DNA of 35,475 nt from Sedimentisphaerales bacterium (GTDB taxonomy: Bacteria; Planctomycetota; Phycisphaerae; Sedimentisphaerales; Anaerobacaceae). Where the stretch lies: contig JAUWPZ010000023.1 of NCBI GenBank assembly GCA_030611315.1, forward strand, positions 1-35,475, written 5' to 3'. Positions within the stretch are counted from its first letter, which is position 1, and each line of letters opens with the position of its first letter. A program made the position numbers and the translations under genes. Positions 22,705-31,901 of the stretch are shown here, in pieces. The notes under the pieces were generated by a model. That model did no database searches. It was given only the letters and a program-made list of their open reading frames with translations, and was not told the origin of the DNA.

Positions 22705-25700
22705 ATGATGCGAGCTGAAAAACAGAAAACCAAACCACGAAAAAAGAGCAAAAAAAAGTTCCTCAGGCGGGCGCTGGCACTTGCGGTTGTATTGATTGTC
22801 ATTGTGTTTCTCTTCGTGCCGATGTATGTCTCATCTGAGAAGGGGCAAAAATTTATATTAGCTAAGATTAATAATGCCGTTGAGGGCAGGACGGATTTTG
22901 CAGATTTGTCGATGGGTTGGTTAAAGGGAATCAAGGTTGCTGATTTTAGCTTTGATGATAAGGCCGGTCGGATAGCCGTGCGAATAAAGCAAATCGCCAC
23001 AAAACCTCACTACCGCAAAATCTTATTTGGCAACCTGTCTTTCGGCGAAACGACAATCGACCAGCCCAGAGTACAGATAAATCTCAAAGCCAAACAGCCA
23101 ATCGACGTTGCCCCCGTTCCGAAGTCGCAACCTGAGCCGCCAAAGGCCGTAGCCCTGGCCTTGGTCAGCGATATTGTTGTTACTGACGGCAATATCAAAA
23201 TTACCGATACACAAGCCCGAACGGCCGAAGTTTCGCGGATTAATTCGAAAGTGAGTTTGCGACCACTGGGACGGCAGACGACTTTTGAGGTGGATATGGC
23301 CGTGACGGCAAAAGCCGGCGAATCGAAAATTCACGCCGATGGCAGGATTAAGCCCGCTAAGGCAAAAACCGGCTGGACCCTCAAGGGCACCACCGGCGAT
23401 TTGAATGTTCATATCGATGAGTTGGACATCGAATCTCTCGCTCCGTTCTTTGCTTTAGCCGGCGTCGGAGTCCAGACAAAGGGCCGCGTCACCGCTAATC
23501 TCAAAAGCGAAATCAAGGACGGCCGAATAGAGAACCTTGCGGGAACAGCCAGGGGAAAAGACCTGGACATTACCGGCCCCGGTCTAAAAGGCGACAGATT
23601 GCGAACAAATGACTTGGACGTCGATGTGAAGCTCACCCGAAAAGACCAGGCTCTAAACATTGACAACCTTAAGATTAAAACCGACTGGGCCGACGTTACT
23701 GCCAGGGGCGCGGTTCCTACTACACTAAAATCCTTCGAAGAATTCCTTGAGCCCGATTCGGATTACGACCTTCAGGGCACTTTCGACTGCGACCTTGCCG
23801 CCGTTATGTCACAGATGCCCGCAACGCTTGGTCTCAAAGAAGGAGCAAAAATAAGCTCCGGCCGGCTAACCGGCGATGTTCAGACTTCTACCGAGGCTGG
23901 CCAAAGGCAAATTAAAGGCCACGCAAGTCTTACCGGATTGCAGGGAACAGTTGAAGGAAAGAAAGTCGCTCTATCGCAGCCGGTAAACTTACAGACGCTG
24001 ATATCGTCGGATAAGACCGGCATAACTTTCGATGAGCTGAATGTCTCGGCCTCGTTTGTCGAATTCGACTGCAACGGCACTACTGAATTACTCAAATACC
24101 ATGCCGATGTGGATTTGCAAAAGCTGCAGTCCGAGCTGGGGCAGTTCGCAGATTTGGGCGAGTACCTGATGGCCGGGCAGCTCCTCAGCGATGGGCAGGT
24201 CTCCATCAAGGAAACAACAATTTCCGTTGTTGGCTCAGCGGAGGCCAAAAATTTCCGCCTCAGCTTAAAAGAAGATATTAGCGTATTCGAGCCGGTCGCT
24301 GACGTGTCCTTTGCTTTTGACATAGACCGGCCGAATGATATTGCCGTCGTTGATACCATAAAGGCGGTGGCCAGTTTCGGCCGGGTTGGTATAAAGGACG
24401 CCATTTTGCCGTTGAATGAAAAGGCGAAAAAACCTATGAGCATGGTCGTTGAAGCCAAAGGTGTTGACCTTAAAAAGCTCCAGCCTTTCGCGGTTATGTT
24501 TGCCTCTTTCCCCAGGGAAATGCAACTTGCCGGTTTGGCCGAGTCGAACATATCCATCAGCTCAGAGAAGAAGGATACCTATCGAATCAAGACCGAATCG
24601 ACAAAAATCAAAAACCTGAGAATTATCTATCCGGGGCAAAAACCTTTCGATGCAAACCAGGTAATACTTGCTTTTGACGCCGAGATTAATTCGGCACAAA
24701 AAGCCGTCAATATCAGGGAGCTGCGATTGGACAGCCCGCAAATAAAGATTCACAAGGCCCGGTTCACAAAGTCCAGCGAGAAAGGTATAACCAGGTTACA
24801 GGGGCAGGCTGATTTTGAATATGATTGGGAAGCCGTCAGCGCCTTTGCGGGCCCATATATGCCACCGGGCTTGAGGCTTGTAGGCAAGAACAAGCTGCCT
24901 GTCGAATTCTCCACCGAATACCCGGACGGTCAGTCGGAAAAGCTCTTCGATAATCTCAGCACAAAGGGTAAATTGGGATTTGAAGAAGCTCATTATATGG
25001 GCCTGAATTTTGGTCCCACCGAGGCGCAGCTACAAATCCAGAAGGGATTTTGTGTGATTGAGCCGTTTTCGACTACGCTCAATGAAGGACAATTCAATTT
25101 TGCCGCCGAGGCGGACTTGAAACAGAAGTCGAGACTATTGAAAACGCCGCGGCCAATGCAGATGATGAAAGATATTAAAATCAACAACGAAACCGCCAAC
25201 AGGCTTTTGATGTATGTCAATCCGATTTTTGCAAACTGCATCAGCGTCGAAGGCGTGGCGAATTTCAATTGTGAGCGACTTGCTATACCCTTGGCGGAAA
25301 CCAACAGCAGCAAGCTGGAAACTGAAGGTACGATTGCCATAGATAATCTCAAGCTCCGGCCGGAGGGATTGTTAGGCGAAATCTTTTCTCTGCTTGGGAT
25401 GCGTGACTCCAACGTATATATGACGATTCATCCGACGAAATTTGTCCTGCGAGACGGCTTTCTTAGATATGACGATATGCAGGTGGATATTGGTGACAAT
25501 CCGGTCAATTTCAAAGGCGTTATCGGCCTGGACAAAAGCCTGGATATGACAATAACTTTGCCCTTTACTTTGGCCGGCCGAACTGCGAGAATCGGCAAAG
25601 AAACCGTCGGCAAAAGGATATCGCTGTCTCTGACGGGTACTATCGACAGGCCGGAACTTGATACGAGCAAAATCCTTGAAAACCAATTGAAGGATTTGTT

Positions 25701-25731
25701 AAGAGAGGGCCTTGACAGGTTGTTGAAATAG
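22705..25731 (+). CDS. AsmA/TamB-like envelope protein
   Basis: 1008 residues. A basic N-terminus (KTKPRKKSKKKFLRR) is followed by one membrane segment (ALALAVVLIVIVFLFVPMYV, about residues 21-40), then a very long beta-rich periplasmic region of AsmA/DUF748 type: repeated IDQPRVQINL, ITDTQARTAEVSRINSKV, VDLKKLQPFA and a C-terminal KFVLRDGFLRYDDMQVDIGDNPVNFKG block ending VGKRISLSLTGTIDRPELD. Such proteins form hydrophobic grooves linking inner and outer membranes and are tied to lipid transport. The start is placed at ATG 22705 after TTGGGGCC; an upstream ATG-like GTG at 22654 lies in word-repeat DNA. The exact substrate is unknown. Confidence 0.85.
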   Translation: MMRAEKQKTKPRKKSKKKFLRRALALAVVLIVIVFLFVPMYVSSEKGQKFILAKINNAVEGRTDFADLSMGWLKGIKVADFSFDDKAGRIAVRIKQIATKPHYRKILFGNLSFGETTIDQPRVQINLKAKQPIDVAPVPKSQPEPPKAVALALVSDIVVTDGNIKITDTQARTAEVSRINSKVSLRPLGRQTTFEVDMAVTAKAGESKIHADGRIKPAKAKTGWTLKGTTGDLNVHIDELDIESLAPFFALAGVGVQTKGRVTANLKSEIKDGRIENLAGTARGKDLDITGPGLKGDRLRTNDLDVDVKLTRKDQALNIDNLKIKTDWADVTARGAVPTTLKSFEEFLEPDSDYDLQGTFDCDLAAVMSQMPATLGLKEGAKISSGRLTGDVQTSTEAGQRQIKGHASLTGLQGTVEGKKVALSQPVNLQTLISSDKTGITFDELNVSASFVEFDCNGTTELLKYHADVDLQKLQSELGQFADLGEYLMAGQLLSDGQVSIKETTISVVGSAEAKNFRLSLKEDISVFEPVADVSFAFDIDRPNDIAVVDTIKAVASFGRVGIKDAILPLNEKAKKPMSMVVEAKGVDLKKLQPFAVMFASFPREMQLAGLAESNISISSEKKDTYRIKTESTKIKNLRIIYPGQKPFDANQVILAFDAEINSAQKAVNIRELRLDSPQIKIHKARFTKSSEKGITRLQGQADFEYDWEAVSAFAGPYMPPGLRLVGKNKLPVEFSTEYPDGQSEKLFDNLSTKGKLGFEEAHYMGLNFGPTEAQLQIQKGFCVIEPFSTTLNEGQFNFAAEADLKQKSRLLKTPRPMQMMKDIKINNETANRLLMYVNPIFANCISVEGVANFNCERLAIPLAETNSSKLETEGTIAIDNLKLRPEGLLGEIFSLLGMRDSNVYMTIHPTKFVLRDGFLRYDDMQVDIGDNPVNFKGVIGLDKSLDMTITLPFTLAGRTARIGKETVGKRISLSLTGTIDRPELDTSKILENQLKDLLREGLDRLLK

Positions 25732-25786
25732 GCGAGAAATACAGGCCCCCAAACAATCTTAAATTTGAAATTTGAAAGGCCCAGGG

Positions 25787-27112
25787 ATGTTGAAGAAGCT
25801 TTTGACTACGCCTACCGCAAAGCTCGGCAAGGCCGGTCGATTCGCCGTCTTCCAGATAAAGCTGTGGACGCACTGCGTCCGGCTCCTGAAGAAGAACCGC
25901 TCAGGTCAGCAGGCCGCCGCTTTGTCCTATCACACCGTCTTCGGCATTGTCCCGCTGACAATCCTGATGCTCCTGATATTCCAGTTATTCCCCGCCTACA
26001 GCGGCATCGGCCAGGACCTCAAAGCGAGAGTTTACAGCGAGCTTAATCTTTCAACCATCGAATACGCCTTGAATCTGGACAAGCCCGACGAAAAAATACT
26101 GCTTACCGATTATCTCGACAGTATCGTTGGGGAATTCTTCAAAGGATTAAATGAGGGCTCGATTGCTTTGTTCAGTGCCGTGATTGTTATCTGGGCCGCC
26201 GTCGCTCTGCTCTCGACAATCGAAAGGGCCTTCAACAACATCTGGCACGTAGGCAGGGGAAGAAGCTTTCTGCACCGAATAATCAACTACTGGGCCCTTG
26301 TAACTCTTGGGCCTCTGCTGTTGGGCGTAGGCATTTACGCCAGCACAAAATACGCCGCTCTGGCCCGGTTGCAGGAAACCGTACTCTCGAACATTACTCC
26401 ATTTCTTTTGTCTTATATGGTGGCAATCGTTGCTTTTTTTCTGCTCTATTTTGTCCTGCCGAATACGAAGGTTAAGGCCAAAGCCGCCGTCTGGGGCGCT
26501 GCCGTGGCGGCTTTGATATGGAGTCTTGCAAAGTGGGGTTTCGGAGTTTACGTCATAAAATTCATCCCATACAGTCAGGTTTACGGTGTGCTGGGTCTCG
26601 TACCGCTTGGTGTTTTTTGGATTTTTATTACCTGGCTCATCGTGCTGTTCGGTCTGCATTTGACATTTACCACCCAGCACCTCAAGACCCTCGCCGCCGC
26701 CGAAATCGCCTCTGCCAAAAAAACCGAGGAGTGTTTCATAGCCAATGACCTCACCGCCATCAACATTGTCGGGGAGATTGCCGCTGCTTTTGAGAGGAGT
26801 GATGCTCCGGTCGAGGGCGAGGTCATTTTCAGCCGGCTGGACATCCCCGCCGAGTTCGGCCAGAAAATACTCGACCGTCTCATCGACAAGGAATTCGTAG
26901 TAAAGGTTGCCGAGCCGGGCAGAGGTTTCCTGCCCGCGAAGGACCCGGCGCATATCATGTTATCCGATATTGCCGAGGCCATGGCCCCGGCCGGTTTTGC
27001 CTATTCGGCCACCCGGCAGCGGGAAAGTCTTGAGAAAATAGCCCAATCCCAGCGGAACGTCCTGGCACAGTACTCCCTGAAGCAAATCATCGAGCCCGAA
27101 CAAGAAGCATAA
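25787..27112 (+). CDS. YihY/BrkB family membrane protein
   Basis: 441 residues. The N-terminal ~310 residues carry the YihY/UPF0761 pattern: AALSYHTVFGIVPLTILM, IWAAVALLSTIERAFNNIW, the WALVTLGPLLLGVGIY helix, ALIWSLAKWGFGVYV and YGVLGLVPLGVFWIFITWLIVLFG, about six membrane helices. The C-terminal ~130 residues form a soluble, winged-helix-like regulatory tail (EIAAAFERSDAPVEGEVIFS). The function is not firmly known; it was once misnamed ribonuclease BN. The ATG at 25787 has AAAGG upstream; an in-frame TTG at 25772 lies in repetitive AATTTGAAATTTGAAAGG DNA. It follows the AsmA-like gene by 55 bp. Confidence 0.9.
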   Translation: MLKKLLTTPTAKLGKAGRFAVFQIKLWTHCVRLLKKNRSGQQAAALSYHTVFGIVPLTILMLLIFQLFPAYSGIGQDLKARVYSELNLSTIEYALNLDKPDEKILLTDYLDSIVGEFFKGLNEGSIALFSAVIVIWAAVALLSTIERAFNNIWHVGRGRSFLHRIINYWALVTLGPLLLGVGIYASTKYAALARLQETVLSNITPFLLSYMVAIVAFFLLYFVLPNTKVKAKAAVWGAAVAALIWSLAKWGFGVYVIKFIPYSQVYGVLGLVPLGVFWIFITWLIVLFGLHLTFTTQHLKTLAAAEIASAKKTEECFIANDLTAINIVGEIAAAFERSDAPVEGEVIFSRLDIPAEFGQKILDRLIDKEFVVKVAEPGRGFLPAKDPAHIMLSDIAEAMAPAGFAYSATRQRESLEKIAQSQRNVLAQYSLKQIIEPEQEA

Positions 27113-27187
27113 AATCGCTCGTGCAAGGTTATCCCGCGAATCGACGATACAATTTTTCTGCGGTTTACATTGTTTACTTGCCCGCCC

Positions 27188-27315
27188 TGTATAGTGCTCA
27201 CGATTGGAATTTCCCCCGCCGCGGCGGGTTCGCGGGCAACTTGTGCCACAGGTAGTAACCTTAAAACAATAATTTACAATCCTAATCGCGGGAATTTATT
27301 ACCCTTAAGGGTATA
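27188..27315 (-). repeat. Duplicated 3'-end element, copy A
   Basis: Nearly identical to copy B (31789-31901) apart from a few substitutions and a ~15-base extra stretch here. It contains two perfect 14-base palindromes: CCCGCCGCGGCGGG and TACCCTTAAGGGTA. On the minus strand it starts inside the phosphoesterase gene, encodes the last 13 residues YTLKGNKFPRLGL plus stop, and runs into the intergenic space towards the convergent yihY gene. There is no T-run after the GC hairpin. Confidence 0.85.
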
Positions 27316-28326
27316 GAACCGCACGATTTGCTGTTTTACACTGCCGTCGGCCCCGACATCGCAGATGATATAGTGGTGGATGCTGCCGAGGGGCCCGAAG
27401 TACCCGTGCAGAGTCGCTCCGCCGCCGCCGGAAAGCGTGTAGTTGACCCCGTTGTAATGCGCTGTCGAATATGCGTGGATATGACCCATATAGACTTCGC
27501 TTACACTGTGTTTTTTCATCAGGTCCGTGAAAATTTTCGATTCTTTCGAGCCCCAGGCATGATAGGACCATTTCTCTATTGTTTTCGGCGGCTTATGGGC
27601 CGAGACATATTTGCGATAGCCTTTGGGTGTATTGCCTAACGTTTTGTCGAGCCATTCGAGAGTTTTCTCTTCGGACTGAACACTCGAAGAAGTGTCGATA
27701 AAGACAAACCTCACCCGGCCATAGTCGAAGTAATAGTTCAGGGCATTTTCTCCGAACAGATACCGGTATTCACGCGCTTTGCTGCCGGAGCCGTCATCGT
27801 GGTTTCCTATCGCTACGAAAAACGGAATGTCCGTTTCCAACAGGGCCTTGATATAATAGTTGCGATACTCCTGGGCGTATCCGTGCTTCACAAGGTCGCC
27901 GGTATTGATGACAAAGGCCGGCTTAGGCTCAAGTTTATCGATATGTTTTACGATATTCGGCCAAAGCTCCCAGTGAGAGCGGGTATCGCCCACCACCACG
28001 TAGCGAAAACCCACGTCTTTGTTTTTCGGTCCCTTGCCGAGCTTTTTAATCTGGTTCTCGAAATTGAACCGTTCACGATATGGGCCCAGTTCTTTTTTCA
28101 GCAGCTCTTCAAACTTCTTCCGGTCATCGGGCGGCCTGTCTGTTTCGCTCGGATCGGATGCGTCCTCGTCTAATTTCTCATCGGCGGTTGAGTCATAAAA
28201 CTCATTGCCGGCGGGACCGACTTCAATACGCCAGGGACCGATTCGCTCGGGAATCCCCCGCCCATAAAGAACAGTCACCGCCGCACTCAGCGTCAATACC
28301 AGTACAATCAATCCTCGTTTCAACAT
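27274..28326 (-). CDS. Secreted calcineurin-like phosphoesterase
   Basis: 350 residues. The N-terminus MLKRGLIVLVLTLSAAVTVLYG is a signal peptide or anchor. After an acidic, probably disordered region (DEKLDEDASDPSETD), the metallophosphoesterase motifs appear in order: VVGDTRSH, INTGDLVKHG, AIGNHDD, SAHKPP and YMGHIHAY, binding two metals. The substrate is unknown. AAGGAG lies just before ATG 28326; an in-frame TTG at 28353 would place that ribosome site inside the protein. The last 13 residues, YTLKGNKFPRLGL, come from a duplicated DNA element and are identical to those of the glycosyltransferase at 31.9 kb. It follows the LysE-type gene closely and is probably in one operon with it. Confidence 0.9.
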   Translation of the reverse strand: MLKRGLIVLVLTLSAAVTVLYGRGIPERIGPWRIEVGPAGNEFYDSTADEKLDEDASDPSETDRPPDDRKKFEELLKKELGPYRERFNFENQIKKLGKGPKNKDVGFRYVVVGDTRSHWELWPNIVKHIDKLEPKPAFVINTGDLVKHGYAQEYRNYYIKALLETDIPFFVAIGNHDDGSGSKAREYRYLFGENALNYYFDYGRVRFVFIDTSSSVQSEEKTLEWLDKTLGNTPKGYRKYVSAHKPPKTIEKWSYHAWGSKESKIFTDLMKKHSVSEVYMGHIHAYSTAHYNGVNYTLSGGGGATLHGYFGPLGSIHHYIICDVGADGSVKQQIVRFYTLKGNKFPRLGL

Positions 28327-28349
28327 TCTGTAGCTCCTTGAAAAAATAG

Positions 28350-28991
28350 TCAACTTAGTGCCAGTGTAAAATCAAGCAGTATAAGGGTAGCATCGATAAT
28401 AAAGTATAACCCGAAGAAACGCAGTACGCCAGCGCAAATAATCGGGACAATCCTCCGGCTTGATTCGCCGAATAAAACCGACCCTTTGAAGCTCGCCCAG
28501 GAGAGCAGCGTCAGCCAGATAAAATCGCACAGCCAATGGACGATGGCGAACAGCGCGAATGCCCATATTCCCAGGCCCGTTGCCCTCGTTGCCAGGGCTA
28601 ACCCAACCGTGGCCCACCAAACCAAAAAATAGGGATTTCCCGCCGAGAGTACGATTCCTAATACGACCGGGCTTCTATTCGTGGCGACCACTTTTTGCTC
28701 ATCCGGCCGATAGGCGCTGTGTAACATCTGGGTGGCCATGATTAACAGAAAAGCTCCGCCGGCCAGGCCGATTATGATTTGTGTGTAAGTTAGCTTGAGT
28801 ATCCTGCCAATTCCTAAAATAAGCAAAATCATCAGCGGAAATTCCACAATCCCGTGCCCTACAGCTATCAGCGCACCGGCGAATCGGTTCCGCGGGCCCT
28901 TTGCAATCGCTACCGCAGTCACCGGCCCCGGCGCCATCACGCCCGACAGCGATATTACCGCAACTTGAACCAAAAAAAACAGCAGTGCCAT
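28350..28991 (-). CDS. LysE family exporter
   Basis: 213 residues with about six hydrophobic segments. The N-terminus LVQVAVISLSGVMAPGPVTA has the LysE/RhtB hallmark APGP, and the middle has LSAGNPYFLVWWATVG, another family block. These proteins export amino acids or related small solutes across the inner membrane; the substrate cannot be told. The ATG at 28991 follows GGGTGA; a TTG one codon earlier is in frame. It starts 12 bases after yjbQ ends, so yjbQ, this gene and the phosphoesterase form an operon. Confidence 0.9.
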   Translation of the reverse strand: MALLFFLVQVAVISLSGVMAPGPVTAVAIAKGPRNRFAGALIAVGHGIVEFPLMILLILGIGRILKLTYTQIIIGLAGGAFLLIMATQMLHSAYRPDEQKVVATNRSPVVLGIVLSAGNPYFLVWWATVGLALATRATGLGIWAFALFAIVHWLCDFIWLTLLSWASFKGSVLFGESSRRIVPIICAGVLRFFGLYFIIDATLILLDFTLALS

Positions 28992-29003
28992 CAATTCACC
29001 CGC

Positions 29004-29420
29004 TTACTCGCCGATTATCTTCACAAGTACCCTTTTTTTCCTTTTACCGTCGAATTCCCCGTAGAATATCTGCTCCCAGGGCCCGAAATCGAGCTTGCCG
29101 TTGCTCACAGCCACCACGACCTCCCTGCCCATTACGCTGCGTTTGAGGTGAGCGTCGGCGTTGTCCTCAAAGCCGTTATGCCGATACTGCTCGTATGGCT
29201 TCTCCGGAGCCAGCCCTTCAAGCCAGACCTCGAAGTCATGATGAAGACCCGCCTCATCGTCGTTGATGAACACGCTGGCCGTGATGTGCATCGCATTGCA
29301 CAGCAGAAATCCTTCCTTTATACCGCTTTCTTTCAGGCATGTTTCGACCTGCGGTGTAATGTTGATATATTGCCTTCTACTCTTCGTATTGAACCAGAGT
29401 TCTTTTCTGTAACTTTTCAT
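29004..29420 (-). CDS. yjbQ: YjbQ family protein (UPF0047)
   Basis: 138 residues, the normal length. Family blocks are [57 protein letters not shown] and the ending [20 protein letters not shown]. The conserved His and Asp/Glu residues are consistent with a metal-assisted small enzyme; some members show weak thiamin-phosphate synthase activity, but the physiological role is open. AGGAC precedes ATG 29420; a GTG four codons upstream is in frame. It heads the yjbQ-LysE-phosphoesterase operon and is divergent from the NAD-salvage genes. Confidence 0.92.
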   Translation of the reverse strand: MKSYRKELWFNTKSRRQYINITPQVETCLKESGIKEGFLLCNAMHITASVFINDDEAGLHHDFEVWLEGLAPEKPYEQYRHNGFEDNADAHLKRSVMGREVVVAVSNGKLDFGPWEQIFYGEFDGKRKKRVLVKIIGE

Positions 29421-29447
29421 AATTGTCCTCACTTTGCCGTCTCTATA

Positions 29448-29461
29448 CTCTCAATTGAGAG
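29448..29461. promoter_or_regulatory. Palindrome in a divergent intergenic region
   Basis: CTCTCAATTGAGAG is a perfect 14-base palindrome 28 bases upstream of the yjbQ start. It is a candidate operator for a dimeric regulator; no regulator is identified. Confidence 0.35.
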
Positions 29462-29562
29462 ATTCTTTCGACGTACAGGACCATCTTTACATAATAAAAG
29501 CTTCCACTTTTTAGAACATTCCCCTGCATTCTAACAGGTTTTGCTCTCTCTTGGAATAACGT

Positions 29563-29591
29563 TTGCAAATTCCACAACCGACAGGTATTTT
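29563..29591 (+). promoter_or_regulatory. Possible promoter of the NAD-salvage operon
   Basis: TTGCAA (29563-29568), a 17-base spacer and TATTTT (29586-29591), about 65 bases before the nicotinamidase start. The match is moderate. Confidence 0.4.
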
Positions 29592-29655
29592 AATGTGGCT
29601 TGATTTCGCCGAAGAAACGCAAAGTAACCGCTAAGCTGCGACAAGAAAGGCCGTT

Positions 29656-30303
29656 GTGAAAAAAGACACAATATTCTGGGATGTTGATACGCAATTCGAC
29701 TTTATGCAGCCCCAGGGCAATTTGTACGTCCCCGGCGCCGAAAATATTATCGACAAAGTAAACCTGGCCCGCAGATTCGCCCTCGAAAACGGCTGCTCTA
29801 TCATCGCCGACGTTGACTGGCACAGCACCGATGATATGGAGATTTCCGACAGTCCTGATTTTAAGCAGACCTTTCCTCCTCACTGCATGGCCGGTCAGGC
29901 CGGCAGCCAAAGAGTAGGCTGCCTCGGAGAGCTGCCGATTGAATACGTGCAAACCGACCGGATGGAAACGGGCGCTTTGCAAAAGCTCATCGACAAGGAC
30001 CAGTTTCATATAGTCATAAAAAAGAACACCATCGACGTTTTTTCAAACCCGAACACGGACAAGCTCATCAAGCTGATTAACCCCAAAAAGGTATTCGTTT
30101 TCGGTGTAGCGCTTGATTTCTGCGTGTATTACGTGCTGCGGGGGCTTAGTAACCGGTTCCCTGATATAGAGCTTTGCCTTCTAAAAGATGTTACCAGGGG
30201 CCTTGGAGTCAGGCCCGAGGGAGAAATTCTCGATGAGTTCAGGCGGATGGGAATTGAAATTAGCGAATTAAGTAACCTCAGGAGAAAATTCGAATGTGGT
30301 TGA
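29656..30303 (+). CDS. pncA: Nicotinamidase (isochorismatase-fold)
   Basis: 215 residues. It would deamidate nicotinamide to nicotinate. Catalytic Asp11 is in WDVDTQFDF, the metal site is DVDWHSTDD with His in TFPPHCMAGQ, the Lys is in IKKNTIDVF and the nucleophile Cys in GVALDFCVYYVLRG. The GTG start is supported by AAAGG six bases upstream. It overlaps the nicotinate phosphoribosyltransferase gene by 10 bp, which strongly supports nicotinamide rather than isochorismate as substrate. The C-terminal segment ISELSNLRRKF is slightly longer than in compact PncA proteins. Confidence 0.9.
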   Translation: MKKDTIFWDVDTQFDFMQPQGNLYVPGAENIIDKVNLARRFALENGCSIIADVDWHSTDDMEISDSPDFKQTFPPHCMAGQAGSQRVGCLGELPIEYVQTDRMETGALQKLIDKDQFHIVIKKNTIDVFSNPNTDKLIKLINPKKVFVFGVALDFCVYYVLRGLSNRFPDIELCLLKDVTRGLGVRPEGEILDEFRRMGIEISELSNLRRKFECG

Positions 30304-31562
30304 TTAAGGATACTCCATCGCTTTTCATCGACCTGTATGAGCTGACGATAGCCCAGGTCTATTTCAAAAAGCAAATGCACGAGACCGCCTACTTCGAGGT
30401 TTCCATCAGAAAGTGCCCCGAGAATTGGGGCTTCTTCGTAATGGCCGGCCTAAACGAAATTGAATCATATCTTCGCGAGTTCCGGTTCTCCGAGGCCGAT
30501 ATCGATTCCCTCCGTTCCACTAACCTTTTTTCCGATGATTTCCTCGAGTACCTTGCAGATATCAGACCGAGCGTAACAATACGCGCCTTGCCCGAGGGCA
30601 CGGTATTTTTTCCGAATGAACCTGTCCTTGAGGTGGCGGGCCCCTTGATTTGCGCACAGATACTGGAAAGCTATATTTTGAATATACTCGGTTTCTCAAT
30701 CGTCGAGGCTACGCTCGCCACGAGAATTTCAATCGCAGCCAACGGCGCTTCGGTTGTCGATTTCGGCCTGAGACGATGCCAGGGCCCTGTGGCTTCCGTG
30801 CGAGCGGCAAGGGGCGCTCAAATCGCCGGCTTTCGGGCGACAAGCAACGTATTCGCCTCCAAAGAGTTGAATTTCCCCTGTGCCGGAACTATGGCGCACT
30901 CGTTTGTTCAGGTCCACGAATCCCAGGAGCAGGCCTTTTTGAATTTCGCCGAAACTTATGGAAAAAACACAATTCTTCTGGTGGATACCTACGATTCGGT
31001 TGAAGGGATACGAAAAGCTGCCGGCCTGGCTAAGCAGCTATACGAAGAAAAAGGCGTGAAAATAAGAGGCATTCGTCTTGACAGCGGCGACCTTGTAGAG
31101 CTCAGCATCTTCGCCCGCATGCATTTCCAGGAAAGAAACGTCCCATTCTTGAAGATATTCGCAAGCGGCGACCTTGATGAGTTCAGGATTGATGACTTGC
31201 TGAAGCTCGGCGCTCAAATTGACGGCTTCGGCATTGGCACGCGCTTCGCCGTCTCACGCGCCGCCCCCGCGCTCGAGATTGTCTATAAACTTGTTCAATA
31301 TGAAAATAAACAGGTTTTCAAGACCTCGCCAAACAAAGAAATTCGCCCCGGCAGAAAGGCAATTATCAGGACGAGAGAACAATTCTATGAGACCGATTTC
31401 ATTGAGCCTTTCCAGTCTCAGCCCGATGATTTGTTAAAGACTTTCAAATCAGCCGAGCAAATGCAGACAATAAAGAAAAGGCTGGCCTCTGAGCTTTGCC
31501 TTTTGGAAGATTCTATAAAGGCAGTCAGACACCCTAAAAAATACCCCGTTGAGTTTGCTTAG
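30294..31562 (+). CDS. pncB: Nicotinate phosphoribosyltransferase
   Basis: 422 residues. It makes nicotinate mononucleotide from nicotinate and PRPP, the committed step of the Preiss-Handler NAD salvage route. Family blocks: LYELTIAQVYFK at the N-terminus, DFGLRRCQGPVASVRAARG, the phosphorylated-His region FPCAGTMAHSFVQ, VDTYDSVEGIRKA, IRGIRLDSGDLVELS and GFGIGTRFAVS. Coupled by a 10-bp overlap to the upstream nicotinamidase, so translation is linked. Length fits the family. Confidence 0.96.
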   Translation: MWLIKDTPSLFIDLYELTIAQVYFKKQMHETAYFEVSIRKCPENWGFFVMAGLNEIESYLREFRFSEADIDSLRSTNLFSDDFLEYLADIRPSVTIRALPEGTVFFPNEPVLEVAGPLICAQILESYILNILGFSIVEATLATRISIAANGASVVDFGLRRCQGPVASVRAARGAQIAGFRATSNVFASKELNFPCAGTMAHSFVQVHESQEQAFLNFAETYGKNTILLVDTYDSVEGIRKAAGLAKQLYEEKGVKIRGIRLDSGDLVELSIFARMHFQERNVPFLKIFASGDLDEFRIDDLLKLGAQIDGFGIGTRFAVSRAAPALEIVYKLVQYENKQVFKTSPNKEIRPGRKAIIRTREQFYETDFIEPFQSQPDDLLKTFKSAEQMQTIKKRLASELCLLEDSIKAVRHPKKYPVEFA

Positions 31563-31606
31563 ACCATTCAGCTATAACTACTACTCTGTTGAGGCCCAAC
31601 TGATGG

Positions 31607-31715
31607 ATTGTCATTCCTGCGGAAGCAGGAATCCAGAACTGTAAAGAGTGGATTCCGCCCCCGCTTTCGCGGGGACAAGCATGCACCTGCGTAAGCAGGT
31701 GTGCAGAATGACAAT
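31607..31715. repeat. REP-like composite inverted repeat
   Basis: ATTGTCATTC (31607-31616) and GAATGACAAT (31706-31715) are perfect inverted ends. Inside are three hairpins: TCCTGC-GGAA-GCAGGA-like, CCCCGC-TTTC-GCGGGG and CACCTGC-GTAA-GCAGGTG. The element has the widely dispersed form whose accidental translation includes WIPASAGMT. It lies between the convergent pncB and glycosyltransferase genes. Confidence 0.8.
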
Positions 31716-31788
31716 TCCTCAAATCATACTTGGCAGAGCACTAATTACACGGCACAAGACCTGTCCGGGCGCTCGGCGATGAGCTTGT

Positions 31789-31901
31789 TGTATAGTGCTC
31801 ACTATTGAAATTTCCCCCGCCGCGGCGGGGTCGCGGGCAAGGAACCTTAAAACAATAATTTACAATCCTAATCGCGGGAATTTATTACCCTTAAGGGTAT
31901 A
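31789..31901 (-). repeat. Duplicated 3'-end element, copy B
   Basis: Second copy of the element at 27188-27315, same orientation, with identical sequence from CCTTAAAAC to TACCCTTAAGGGTATA. It supplies the C-terminal YTLKGNKFPRLGL and stop codon of the glycosyltransferase. Again it lies between two convergent genes. Confidence 0.85.

Noticed and set aside
27215-27240. GC-rich palindrome as an intrinsic terminator
   Set aside because: No T-run on either strand after the stem; kept only as part of the duplicated element.
31534-31722. 62-residue minus-strand open frame containing WIPASAGMT
   Set aside because: Accidental translation of the REP-like repeat.
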